Shown: positions 10,400 to 20,131 of the stretch, piece after piece
Layout: each line of letters begins with the position of its first letter
Position numbering within the stretch: the first letter of the stretch is position 1
NCBI GenBank assembly: GCA_945869465.1
Contig: CAMBPB010000006.1
Span: 19,896 to 83,895, forward strand
Direction of reading: 5' to 3'
Source: Prosthecobacter debontii
Lineage (GTDB): Bacteria; Verrucomicrobiota; Verrucomicrobiia; Verrucomicrobiales; Akkermansiaceae
Length of the DNA stretch: 64,000 nucleotides
Made by a program: the position numbers and the translations under genes
Notes under the pieces: model-generated
Database searches by the model: none
Told to the model about the DNA's origin: nothing
What the model saw: only the letters and a program-made list of their open reading frames with translations

Positions 10400-10637
10400 G
10401 GCTCCATTCCATCTCTTGTTTCAGCAGCACTTCCGCCACTTGGTTGGCACTCAATTCCGTGCCTGCCTTTTTACAGTGAATCAATGGCAGCATCACCCGG
10501 TGCCGGGACGCTTCGCTTTGCGGACTGGGCTGCGACAGACCGCGGCGGAAAATCCCGGTGGCCACGTCGCGAAGCTTCCGGCCTTCGTGCGCAGCCGGCA
10601 ATTTCTGTGGCCCGCTTCGTCGGTGCGGCTTAAGATT
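10380..10637 (-). pseudogene. VapB-like antitoxin remnant, N-terminally truncated
   Basis: In-frame ...QKLPAAHEGRKLRDVATGIFRRGL...LPLIHCKKAGTELSANQVAEVLLKQEMEWSHEAAGC; stop upstream at 10638-10640; overlaps the VapC-like start by 20 nt. Confidence 0.65.
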
Positions 10638-10876
10638 TCAGCGGAAGCGCCGGCCGCGAAGAAGCCACGCAAGAAAGTCGGCATGCACACCGGTGGTTGG
10701 AAGAATCGCCTTCAAGTCCTGGTTGCAGTAAGCAGTGGGCCGCGACTTATCACCCATGACTCGCGAGAAGGAGATTATGAATTTGAAATCATCAGCTTTA
10801 CCTAAAGGCATTGCAGTTAGCCCCGAACCGTGGAGTTTCACCGAACGATTGCGTGGCGGGATCAGGATCTTTGAAT

Positions 10877-13180
10877 TTAGGGTACAGTCACGGAGATGGT
10901 CTGGGAGACCGTCTGCCCATCAAGATCGATGGCGGTTACCGCGATCGTGGTTGAGCCGGCGGCGACTCCGGTGATGTCCACGTTGGTGCCATTGATCAAG
11001 GCCGTTGCAACAGCTTCATCCGCGCTGACCGCCTCATAGCGAAGAATCGGCACGGCGAGCACGGAGTTGACCTTCACCAGCAGGTTTGTATCCATTGTTG
11101 CAGGCGCCGAGGCGGCATCCATCGGCATGTCGTCCAAAGTCCTGGAGTTTCCGTCCACCGTGAGAGTATAGTCGCTGCGGGGCAGGGCGCCGATCTGGTT
11201 GACCAGAGTCATGCCGGTTCCCGCGACCCGTCCGAAGACGGTGAAACCGCCGTTCTGATAGTCGAGGTTCGGGGCGTTGCTGTCATTGAGATTCACGAAA
11301 AACTCACAGGTTGCGCTGTTTGGATCTCCGGGAGATTTGGCCATGGCTACGGTCCCGGTGAGGTTGGCGATTCCGGGTTCGTTTTGCGCCGCCGGAAAGG
11401 TCACGATCTTCGAAAAGCCCGATCCACCGTGGGTGTAGCCGCCGCCTTGGACTACGAAATTGGGAGGGCTGCGGTGGAAGAACGATCCGTCGTAACTGCC
11501 ACTTTCGGAGTAATTCAAAAAGTTATTCACCGTCTTGGGCGCGGCGAGCGGATAGAGAATGATGTCGAACGGTCCCTTGGTGGTGGTGACCCGCCGCGCG
11601 TCACTCGTGTCAGGATCGGAGAATTTGCCGGTGATGGGAACCGAAGATGTGTTTCCACCCGTCACTTCAACCGCATCAAAAGCCGCAGCAACCACCGGAG
11701 CGGCGGGCGGGCGGACAATGCGGAGAACGAGATTGCGCTTCACCACCCAACTGCCATTGAACGTGGCTTTCAACTTGACGATTTTCACGCCTTCACGGGT
11801 GGTCAGCCCGCTGATGGTTTTGGTTGCGTCGTCATATGACAGGCCGCTGGGCAGGTTGCTGACCGTTAGGGAGACCAGCTCCGCCGGATTGGAAATGCCG
11901 ATCTGATGCACAAACGACGTATTCCAGAATATCGGCGGATTGAGATCGCTGGTGATGCCCTCGCGGGTTTTCAATTGGATCACCGGCGCGAACGATGAAA
12001 AGGAGAATTGATTGAGGCCCCGCACCCGGATGTCATAGAGCGTGCCGGGTTTGAGGCCCGTCAGGTTGAATTGTTCGACATTCGCGGCCACGGTTCCGAG
12101 CACGTTGTAGGCCGTGGTCCCAGCTTCACGTCCCTGGATCTGGTATCCGGCTTCAAGGGTGGAGTTATCTTCCCAGGTCAGGCCAATGGTGGTGTCGTTG
12201 ATCACCGTTCCGAGTGGATTGGTGGGCTTTGCAAGGCTGGAGGTGGTCACCGAAGCGATTGCCGAGAAATCCGTGTAGACCTTTACCGCGCTCACGGTCC
12301 GGAAGGCCCGCAGGCGGAAATCATAGGGTGTGCCCAACGAGAATCCGTTGATCGGGGTGGTGGACGAGACGTTGGCTCCGACCTCGCCGAGGCTTGCGAA
12401 CTCGTTGGTGCCCGTCCGCCACTGGATTTCGTAACCCTCTTCCACTGAGGAACGGTCCTTCCATTTGAACGAGATGGCTCCCTCGCCATCCGCCTTGGCG
12501 ACAAACTTGGTGGGAGGTTGAAACGCTAGGGTGGTCCCCGTGGCGATGTTGCTGTAGGCGCTGTAAACGACCGGCTCGCCCTTGAATGCCCGGGTTCTGA
12601 AGGAGTAGGCGGTGGTGGGCAGGAAGCCGGCCACCGGAAAACTGAACGTGACGGACGGATTGACGTTGACAAGGAGCTGCCACGCCTCCGTCCCTATCCG
12701 ATACTCAACCTGATAGCCTGTCTCGGATGTCGAATTGTCATCCCAAGCCAAGCGAAAACTTCCGTCGTTCACGACGGCGGCCGTGCAATTGGTCGGTGGA
12801 TTGAAGGTGGAGGTCGGCAGCGAGTTCACTGTGACCACCGAGGTGTAACCCGAGAAACTCTCGGCTCCCGTTTCGCCGTTGTATGCCGCCAAGCGGAACG
12901 ACAGCGTGCTTGCGGGCAGTTCGTTGGTGATGACGACGTAGGATGTCAGGTTGGCGTAGGGCAACAGCAGGAACCGGGCCGGAGCGGCCACCGTCCCGAG
13001 CGAGACCCGGATGTCCCAGCCCTTTTCATTGGTTGCATTGTCCTTCCATTCCATGAGGAACGAATTCACTCCGAGAGTGGTCACCCGCAGGTTGGACGGA
13101 GCGGCGGGAGGTGGCAGAATTTGAGCGGAAACGGATCCGATGAATCCCAGAAGGCATGCGGCAATCGTTCGATAAATCAT
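10877..13180 (-). CDS. Secreted fibronectin-III multi-domain protein with cyclophilin-type peptidyl-prolyl isomerase domain
   Basis: Signal peptide MIYRTIAACLLGFIGSVSAQ; repeated FN3 motifs (PTN...L.W.DNS..E.GYQI..R); TTKGPFDIILYPLAAPKTVNNFLNY...GSFFHRSPPNFVVQGG = cyclophilin core. Confidence 0.9.
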   Translation of the reverse strand: MIYRTIAACLLGFIGSVSAQILPPPAAPSNLRVTTLGVNSFLMEWKDNATNEKGWDIRVSLGTVAAPARFLLLPYANLTSYVVITNELPASTLSFRLAAYNGETGAESFSGYTSVVTVNSLPTSTFNPPTNCTAAVVNDGSFRLAWDDNSTSETGYQVEYRIGTEAWQLLVNVNPSVTFSFPVAGFLPTTAYSFRTRAFKGEPVVYSAYSNIATGTTLAFQPPTKFVAKADGEGAISFKWKDRSSVEEGYEIQWRTGTNEFASLGEVGANVSSTTPINGFSLGTPYDFRLRAFRTVSAVKVYTDFSAIASVTTSSLAKPTNPLGTVINDTTIGLTWEDNSTLEAGYQIQGREAGTTAYNVLGTVAANVEQFNLTGLKPGTLYDIRVRGLNQFSFSSFAPVIQLKTREGITSDLNPPIFWNTSFVHQIGISNPAELVSLTVSNLPSGLSYDDATKTISGLTTREGVKIVKLKATFNGSWVVKRNLVLRIVRPPAAPVVAAAFDAVEVTGGNTSSVPITGKFSDPDTSDARRVTTTKGPFDIILYPLAAPKTVNNFLNYSESGSYDGSFFHRSPPNFVVQGGGYTHGGSGFSKIVTFPAAQNEPGIANLTGTVAMAKSPGDPNSATCEFFVNLNDSNAPNLDYQNGGFTVFGRVAGTGMTLVNQIGALPRSDYTLTVDGNSRTLDDMPMDAASAPATMDTNLLVKVNSVLAVPILRYEAVSADEAVATALINGTNVDITGVAAGSTTIAVTAIDLDGQTVSQTISVTVP

Positions 13181-13242
13181 GGGCTTGGCGCGGATTATGG
13201 CACCATTTTTGCACCGCGCAAAGATTTTTACCGGGGTCGGTT

Positions 13243-14226
13243 TCAATGCTCGCGAAGCCAGATCGCGGCCTGGGTGGCGAAGTAGGTGAGGATCATCGAG
13301 GCCCCCGCGCGCTTGATGGCGAGGAGTGATTCAAGGACGATGGCACGTTCGTCGAGCCATCCCCCAGCCGCCGCGCTTTTGAGCATGAGATACTCGCCGC
13401 TGACCTGATAGGCGGCGACCGGCAGCAGCGTGGTTTCGCGGACCTTGGCGATGATGTCCAAATAGAGCCCGGCGGGTTTCACCATCAATATGTCCGCGCC
13501 CTCGGCCCCGTCGAGCAGGGTCTCGCGGACGGCCTCGCGCGAGTTCGCGGGGTCCATCTGATAGGTCTTCTTGTCGCCGGCCTTTGGCGCGGAGTCGAGT
13601 GCACCGCGGAACGGCCCGTAAAAGGCGGAGGCATACTTCGCGGTGTAGCTGAGGATCGAGACATGGGTGAAATCCTCACCATCGAGCATGTCCCGGATTG
13701 CGGCGACCCTGCCGTCCATCATGTCGGACGGCGCGACGATGTCGGCTCCGGCGCGGGCATGGCAAAGCGCCTGAAGGCAAAGCACATCGACGGTTTCGTC
13801 ATTGAGAATGGTCAATTCGCCATGTGCGCCCCGGTGGACGATACCGTCGTGACCATCGGAGTTGTAGGGATCGAGCGCGACGTCGGTGATGACGCAAAGC
13901 GTGGAATGGGCGGCTTTGAGGGCTCGGATGGCGCGGGGGACGAGGCCGTTGTCGTGATGGGATTGCTCCGCGAGCGGCGACTTGAGGGCATCCTCGATCT
14001 TTGGGAAAAGCACCACGGCGGGGATGCCGAGCGCATGGGCCTCGCCCGCCTCGCGGACCAGGCTGTCCAAACACCAGCGGGTGACACCCGGCATCGAATC
14101 GATCGCCGTATCCACCGGGTCTTCGTGCAAGAACATCGGCAAAATGAAATCGGCGGGGGACAGCGTGGTCTCGCGGACCATCGAGCGGATCGCAGGGGTG
14201 CGGCGGTTGCGGCGGGGACGGTTCAT
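13243..14226 (-). CDS. hemB: Delta-aminolevulinic acid dehydratase (porphobilinogen synthase)
   Basis: RNRRTPAIRSMVRETTLSPADFILPMF...SYTAKYASAFYGPFR...DILMVKPAGLYLDII. Confidence 0.97.
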   Translation of the reverse strand: MNRPRRNRRTPAIRSMVRETTLSPADFILPMFLHEDPVDTAIDSMPGVTRWCLDSLVREAGEAHALGIPAVVLFPKIEDALKSPLAEQSHHDNGLVPRAIRALKAAHSTLCVITDVALDPYNSDGHDGIVHRGAHGELTILNDETVDVLCLQALCHARAGADIVAPSDMMDGRVAAIRDMLDGEDFTHVSILSYTAKYASAFYGPFRGALDSAPKAGDKKTYQMDPANSREAVRETLLDGAEGADILMVKPAGLYLDIIAKVRETTLLPVAAYQVSGEYLMLKSAAAGGWLDERAIVLESLLAIKRAGASMILTYFATQAAIWLREH

Positions 14227-14279
14227 GGGGAAGAGGTTGGTGAATGGTTGCTGAGACGAGGGTTTCTAACTATCAACCC

Positions 14280-14669
14280 TCAACCCTCAACTTGCATCGC
14301 GATGGCATTGGCGGCGGCGTAGTCGCGGGCGTGGGTGAGGCTGATCATGATTTCGGCGATGCCGTTATCTTTGGAGAAACGTTCGGCGGCTCCGCAGAGG
14401 TGCAGTTTCGGCGCGCCGGCCGGATCGTGGAGGATTTCCAGATCCAACCATCCGGCGTGGCCGCCGATGCCGGTCCCGAGCGCTTTGGAAACGGCTTCCT
14501 TGGCGGCGAAACGCGCGGCGTAGTGCATCGCGGCGTCTTTCCGTGATTCGCAGTAATCCCGCTCCGCGGTAGTGAACAGGCGGGCGAGGAACGGCTCGCC
14601 GTGGCGTTGGATAGCGGAGCTGATGCGCGCCACTTCCACCACGTCGATACCGATGCCGAAAACGCGCAT
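14280..14669 (-). CDS. acpS: Holo-[acyl-carrier-protein] synthase
   Basis: GIGIDVVEVARISSAI...RFAAKEAVSKALGTGI. Confidence 0.95.
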   Translation of the reverse strand: MRVFGIGIDVVEVARISSAIQRHGEPFLARLFTTAERDYCESRKDAAMHYAARFAAKEAVSKALGTGIGGHAGWLDLEILHDPAGAPKLHLCGAAERFSKDNGIAEIMISLTHARDYAAANAIAMQVEG

Positions 14670-14671
14670 GA

Positions 14672-15418
14672 TCAGGCGGAGTAACAGGCCATGAGATCCT
14701 TCATTTCGCGCACTGCGACACTCATGCCAACGCGCATGGCACGCGAAACGATGGTGTGGCCGATGTTGAGCTCCGCGAGGTGGGGAATGGTGAGCAAGCG
14801 GGTGATGTTAGAGTAATTGATGCCATGACCGGCATTGACTTGGAGGGCCGAAGCATGACCCTCCTTGGCGGCGGCGATCAGGCGCGCCAGTTCGGTTTCC
14901 ACGGCATCGCCCACGGCGTTTGCGAAACCACCGGTGTGTAATTCGAGCATGTCCGCGCAGGTTTTGCCCGCAGCTTCGATCTGCTTGGAATCTGGATCGA
15001 CGAACAGGCTGACCTTGATCCCAGCATCCTGCAAGCGGGCCACCACCATCCGGATTTTGTCAAAACCGGCCAACACGTCGAGACCGCCCTCGGTGGTGAT
15101 TTCCAGCCGCGATTCCGGCACCAGACAGACAAAGTCCGGCTTGAGCTTGAGTGCCATGCCGACCATTTCCTCGGTCACTCCCATCTCGAAATTGAAGGGC
15201 AGCGGCACTTCCGCGCGGATCCGCATGGCATCCGCCTGCTGCATGTGGCGGCGGTCGCTGCGGACATGGACCGTGAGTGAATCCGCACCGCCGGCGAGCG
15301 CGTCATGCCCGGCCTCCAGCGGGCTGGGTTCGGCATGCGGAGATGCCGACATTCTCGCATAGCGGGCCTGACGCAGGGTGGCGACATGATCGAGGTTGAC
15401 TCCGAGAAGCAAGGGCAT
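14672..15418 (-). CDS. pdxJ: Pyridoxine 5'-phosphate synthase
   Basis: LLGVNLDHVATLRQARY...SLTVHVRSDRRHMQQ...LQVNAGHGINYSN...LNIGHTIVSRA. Confidence 0.97.
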   Translation of the reverse strand: MPLLLGVNLDHVATLRQARYARMSASPHAEPSPLEAGHDALAGGADSLTVHVRSDRRHMQQADAMRIRAEVPLPFNFEMGVTEEMVGMALKLKPDFVCLVPESRLEITTEGGLDVLAGFDKIRMVVARLQDAGIKVSLFVDPDSKQIEAAGKTCADMLELHTGGFANAVGDAVETELARLIAAAKEGHASALQVNAGHGINYSNITRLLTIPHLAELNIGHTIVSRAMRVGMSVAVREMKDLMACYSA

Positions 15419-15472
15419 GCCCGTCTATAAAGATTCAGCGGGCGCCGGGCAAGTCTCTCTTGTCAGCGGAAA

Positions 15473-15901
15473 TCACGGGGGGGCCAGCAACGTGAAGGGC
15501 CAGATCGGGATGTTTCGCAAGATCCAGAAAACCATCACAATTCCGAAGAGCCACCAAGCCCCGCGCCGACCGATTTGAAATCTCACGGGCAGGGCGGTGC
15601 CTCGCATCCAGCCGATGAGTTCCAGCCCAAGCCCAAGCAATGCGGCGGAAACCAGCACCATGCCCACGGGATTGAAGCGAAATGCCTCGCCAAAACGCCC
15701 GTGCAGCGAGGCATGGGCGGCACGCGTCATGCCGCAGCCCGGGCAGTCGAGCCCCGTGAAACGATGAAATAAACACCCCGGAAACCAAGAGGCGGACGGG
15801 CCGTGGCGGTAGAGCAAACACGCCAGCAAACACGCGCTCAACCCGCCGAGTGCCAGCACCATCGCCCGGTTCCTGCGCATCGTTTCATGGAGGGGTGGCA
15901 T
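15473..15901 (-). CDS. DUF2752 family membrane protein
   Basis: FTGLDCPGCGMTRAAHASLHGRFGEAFRFNP. Confidence 0.85.
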   Translation of the reverse strand: MPPLHETMRRNRAMVLALGGLSACLLACLLYRHGPSASWFPGCLFHRFTGLDCPGCGMTRAAHASLHGRFGEAFRFNPVGMVLVSAALLGLGLELIGWMRGTALPVRFQIGRRGAWWLFGIVMVFWILRNIPIWPFTLLAPP

Positions 15902-16015
15902 GGTGTGAGAATGATCCCGATGTCCTTGCCAGTTCCGCTCTGCTCCGTAAACCTCAATTTCCCGGCCAAATCAGCATTGCCACGCCGCGGTTGGCCGATA
16001 GCCTCCGTCCCCACC

Positions 16016-17209
16016 ATGATCGTCGCACCCAAAATCCGCGGATTCATTTGCACCACCGCCCATCCGGATGGTTGTGCCAAACACGTCGCCGAACAAATCG
16101 CCGTGGTCAGGAAACGCGGCCCCATCGCCAAGGGCCCGAAGAAGGTGCTCGTGATCGGTGCCTCGGCGGGTTACGGTCTGGCCTCGCGCATTGCCGCCGC
16201 GTTCGGTTCGGACGCGGCGACCCTCGGCGTGTTTTTTGAAAAAACCGGTGAGGCGGATCGCACCGGGACTGCGGGTTGGTACAACTCCGCCGCCTTTGAA
16301 AAGGAAGCCGCCGCCGCCGGACTTTACGCCCGTTCGTTCAATGGCGACGCGTTTTCCGATGCCATGAAGGCGGAGGTGATCGCCGCCATCAAAGCCGACC
16401 TCGGCCAAGTCGATTGTGTGATTTACAGCCTCGCCTCGCCGCGCCGCACCCATCCGAAATCCGGGGAAGTCTTCAAGTCGGCCCTCAAACCGATCGCCCG
16501 GAGCTACACCAATAAAAATCTCAACACTACCACCGGCGTGGTCGGTGAAGTCACCATCCAACCCGCCGAAGGGGATGACGTCGCCCAAACGGTGGCCGTC
16601 ATGGGCGGTGAGGATTGGGAAATGTGGATCGACGCCCTGCTCGCCGAAAACCTCATCGCTCCAGGCACCCAAACGCTCGCTTACTCCTACATCGGGCCGG
16701 ATCTCACGTGGCCGATTTATAAAAACGGCACCATCGGCAAGGCCAAGGAAGATCTCGAACGCGTGCAACGCGAACTCGATGCCAAGCTCGCCCCGCTCGG
16801 CGGCAAGGCCTGGGTTTCGGTCAACAAGGCGCTCGTCACTCAGGCCAGCTCCGCCATTCCGGTGGTCCCGCTCTATATCTCCCTGCTTTACATGGTGATG
16901 AAAGCTGACGGTTCACACGAGGATTGCATCGAACAAATGGACCGCATGTTCCGCGAGCGCCTTTACAACGATGGCGATCCCCAACCCGACGAGGCCGGCC
17001 GCATCCGTCTCGACGATTGGGAAATGGCCCCCGCCGTGCAACAACTCGTGATCGATCGCTGGCACCAGGTGAACACCGAAAACCTTAAGGAACTCGCCGA
17101 TTTCGACGGTTACCAAGCGAGTTTCCTGCGCCTCTTCGGCTTTGGCTTGGAAGGCGTCGATTATGCGGCGGAGACCGATGCCGCCACTGCGGTGCCCTCA
17201 CTCGCGTGA
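16016..17209 (+). CDS. fabV: Trans-2-enoyl-[ACP]/CoA reductase FabV
   Basis: MIVAPKIRGFICTTAHPDGC...VLVIGASAGYGLASRIAAAFG...AYSYIGPDLTWPIYKNGTIGKAKEDLE. Confidence 0.95.
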   Translation: MIVAPKIRGFICTTAHPDGCAKHVAEQIAVVRKRGPIAKGPKKVLVIGASAGYGLASRIAAAFGSDAATLGVFFEKTGEADRTGTAGWYNSAAFEKEAAAAGLYARSFNGDAFSDAMKAEVIAAIKADLGQVDCVIYSLASPRRTHPKSGEVFKSALKPIARSYTNKNLNTTTGVVGEVTIQPAEGDDVAQTVAVMGGEDWEMWIDALLAENLIAPGTQTLAYSYIGPDLTWPIYKNGTIGKAKEDLERVQRELDAKLAPLGGKAWVSVNKALVTQASSAIPVVPLYISLLYMVMKADGSHEDCIEQMDRMFRERLYNDGDPQPDEAGRIRLDDWEMAPAVQQLVIDRWHQVNTENLKELADFDGYQASFLRLFGFGLEGVDYAAETDAATAVPSLA

Positions 17210-17995
17210 GGATTTGTCGTCCCCTGAATGCAGCTCCACGTCAAAATCCGAGAATCTGCCGGTTTGCCGCCCGACAAGCCAGAGCAGGACAATTCCAACC
17301 AGTAGGCCGCCGGTCAGAATGACCCAGAACAACGGTTTTACGAACTCCGGCAGATTCACGTTCATTCCGAACAATCCGCCTAGCGCCACCAGCGGCAGGA
17401 AAAACCCGGCGAGCAAGTTCAGGCGGAAGGCGATCCGGTTCAAGCGGGCTGCGGAAAGCGCCTGTTCCTCCGCCCGTTCCGCCCGCCAGAACTCCAAGGT
17501 CACCCGGCCGTCCGTGTTGAGCAGATCCGCCGCCCGCTCGAGTTCCTTCGCCCGGTCCCGGTAGCCCCGGATTTCCCGGTCGTCCGGATCGATCACCAAC
17601 ACCTGCTCCAGCGCTTGCACCAGGTTGCGGCTGGTCCGGGTGAGGGGGCCCGAATGCCGCAACAGCGTAAAAATCTCCACCGCCGTGTCCGCCTCGTCGA
17701 TCACCTCCTCATGGCCGTCGATCACCTTCGCATAGCGGTCCATGAGCTCACCCAAAAGACTGAGCCCCTCCCCGGACGCCTGCATCCAAGTGCCATCATG
17801 GCGTTTCCAAAAAAATAACGCCTCGCGCTCGGGAATCCCCGGGCGCGGCACTTCGTGGGCGATCAGCAACAACTCGCCCGCACCCTCGATGCAGCGTTGA
17901 TGTCCCGGCCGGGTGCTCAATTGCTCGCGCAGCTCGGGCTCGATTTCGAAATGCCCGGGCAATTTCAAGGGTTCCGTGACAGCCATGAGCGGCAT
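17198..17995 (-). CDS. CorA-like divalent cation transporter
   Basis: C-terminal LVALGGLFGMNVNLPEF (GMN motif) between two TM helices, upstream helical domain. Confidence 0.85.
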   Translation of the reverse strand: MPLMAVTEPLKLPGHFEIEPELREQLSTRPGHQRCIEGAGELLLIAHEVPRPGIPEREALFFWKRHDGTWMQASGEGLSLLGELMDRYAKVIDGHEEVIDEADTAVEIFTLLRHSGPLTRTSRNLVQALEQVLVIDPDDREIRGYRDRAKELERAADLLNTDGRVTLEFWRAERAEEQALSAARLNRIAFRLNLLAGFFLPLVALGGLFGMNVNLPEFVKPLFWVILTGGLLVGIVLLWLVGRQTGRFSDFDVELHSGDDKSSRE

Positions 17996-18216
17996 GCTAG
18001 CGGTTCGATCACTCCCGAAAAGCCGGAATCCTCATGACCGGCGGAAATCGAAGCGCTTGGGGGGAGGAGGGCTTCAAGTTTCGCCGGCTTTGCAAATCCG
18101 GGGGGAGGGGATGTCGGGGGGGGACGCCGCCTGAATTTCCGGCCGGAACCGACTGAGAATCCCGCCTTGCCCCGCACCGCCGCGCCTGCTTCGATCCGCC
18201 CCCCAACAAGCATCAC

Positions 18217-19818
18217 ATGGCCAACAAAGACGTCACCGATCCCGCCCGAATGGAGAAAATCGTTTCTCTGTGCAAACGCCGCGGATTCATTTTCCAAGCC
18301 GGCGAACTCTACGGCGGCCTCAACGGCTGCTGGGATTACGGCCCGCTCGGCGCAGAACTGAAACGCAACCTCAAAGACTTCTGGTGGCGCAAGACCGTGC
18401 AGGAGCGTGATGACGTGCTCGGCATGGATGGAGCGATTTTGACGATGGAACAGGTGCTCGTTTCCTCAGGGCATGTGGGCGGGTTCAATGATCCGATGTG
18501 CGACTGCCTGCTCTCAAAAGCCCGCTTCCGCGCCGATCAAATTCCGGCCCAGGACGGCACAGCGGTTTGGTTCTCAAAAGCGGAATTAGCTGGAATCACT
18601 CCAAGCAACCTTGAAAAGGAATTCGCAGTTCTGATTCCGGATTCCAGCGACTCCAGCATTCGAAAAGCTAAGAAAACAGCATCCCTATATTACCGAAGTT
18701 TGCTGAGCCCGTCACAGTCAGCCATGTTACAGGAATTGACCCAGCAAGTGGGAGATCATCTGAAACCTATTGAAGAACGCCGCGAACCCGTCTCCGGAAC
18801 GACCCGCTTCAATCCTGAAAACGGCTCACTCCTGAGCGATCCACGTGATTTCGAGCTGATGTTCAAAACCAACATGGGGGCCACTGGTGGAGATATCGCC
18901 TACCTCCGCCCGGAGACCGCGCAGTCGATCTTCGTGCAATACAAGAACGTGCTCGACTCCAACCGGATCAAACTCCCCTTCGGCATCGCGCAGATCGGCA
19001 AGTCGTTCCGCAACGAGATCAACCCGCGCAACTTCATCTTTCGCTCGCGCGAGTTCGAACAGATGGAGATCGAATACTTCTGCCACCCGGACGATGGCAT
19101 GCGGCTCACCGACGAGTGGTTGGAGGCACGTCTGAGTTTCTACGAGGAAATCGGCATCCCGCGCGAAAAACTCCACATCCTCGATGTGCCGGATGGCGAC
19201 CGCGCTTTCTACTCGAAAAAAACCTACGACATCGAATACGAATTCCCCTTTGGCATCCAGGAACTCGAAGGCGTGGCCTACCGCACCGACTACGACCTCA
19301 AAGTGCACGAAAAAGGCGCCGGCAAATCGCTCGTTTACTTCGATGAGGAGACCAAGGAGAAATTCATCCCGCATGTCGTCGAGCCCTCCGCCGGTTGTGA
19401 TAGAACCATCCTCGCACTCCTCTGCGAGGCCTTCGACGAGGAAATCCTCACCGATGACAAGGGCAAGGAGGACATCCGCACCGTGCTGCGCTTCAAGCCC
19501 ACCATGGCTCCCATCAAGCTCGGCATTTTTCCGCTGCTCAAGAAAAACGAGGAGCAGGTCCGCATCGCCCGCGAAATCCAACAGAAACTGCAGAAGTGGA
19601 TGACCGTTTTCTACGACGACGGAGGTGCCGTCGGTCGCCGCTACCGCCGCCAGGACGAGGTCGGCACGCCTTATTGCGTGACCGTGGACTTCGATACGCT
19701 CGGCGAAAACGGCGACGACCTCAAAGGCACGGTGACCATCCGCCACCGCGATTCGATGGCGCAGGAACGCATCAAGATCGAGGCGCTGCTGCCTTGGCTG
19801 CTAGACCGAGTGAGATGA
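18217..19818 (+). CDS. glyS: Glycyl-tRNA synthetase (single-chain type)
   Basis: KIVSLCKRRGFIFQAGELYGGLNGCWDYGPLGAELK...YLRPETAQSIFVQYKN...SFRNEINPRNFIFRSREFEQMEIEYF. Confidence 0.97.
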   Translation: MANKDVTDPARMEKIVSLCKRRGFIFQAGELYGGLNGCWDYGPLGAELKRNLKDFWWRKTVQERDDVLGMDGAILTMEQVLVSSGHVGGFNDPMCDCLLSKARFRADQIPAQDGTAVWFSKAELAGITPSNLEKEFAVLIPDSSDSSIRKAKKTASLYYRSLLSPSQSAMLQELTQQVGDHLKPIEERREPVSGTTRFNPENGSLLSDPRDFELMFKTNMGATGGDIAYLRPETAQSIFVQYKNVLDSNRIKLPFGIAQIGKSFRNEINPRNFIFRSREFEQMEIEYFCHPDDGMRLTDEWLEARLSFYEEIGIPREKLHILDVPDGDRAFYSKKTYDIEYEFPFGIQELEGVAYRTDYDLKVHEKGAGKSLVYFDEETKEKFIPHVVEPSAGCDRTILALLCEAFDEEILTDDKGKEDIRTVLRFKPTMAPIKLGIFPLLKKNEEQVRIAREIQQKLQKWMTVFYDDGGAVGRRYRRQDEVGTPYCVTVDFDTLGENGDDLKGTVTIRHRDSMAQERIKIEALLPWLLDRVR

Positions 19819-20131
19819 AAACGAGCGTGATAGACGCCGCTGCGGCCGAGGCGGCGTGGCGAAAATGGCTGGAAAAATAGCAGCTTGTCGCGCGCCAAGG
19901 TGCCCGCGCCAACTTCGCGTGATATCGGTTGGCCGCCAACGTTTCGCCAGCGTCACTTCCCGCCAGCGTGTAACTCAAAAACAGTGTGCGGGCACGGACC
20001 AGGCGCAGCAACGGACACGACATGACTGAGGGCGGGGGGCGGGGCGGCAATGCCTCATCCCTAACTCTATGTGAGGCGTGGAGAGCGGGGTGGGGGACCG
20101 CCTCAGAGTGGATTCCCGCGGGTTTTCAAGG

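Noticed and set aside
15971-16768. 265-aa minus-strand ORF antisense to fabV
   Set aside because: Shadow ORF; sense strand is unambiguous FabV
18826-19746. 306-aa minus-strand ORF antisense to glyS
   Set aside because: Shadow ORF of a high-GC gene; the sense frame encodes clear GlyRS motifs
19819-20131. Possible small gene or ncRNA between glyS and the S10 peptidase
   Set aside because: Only short overlapping ORFs without family signal and no clear structured element visible by eye
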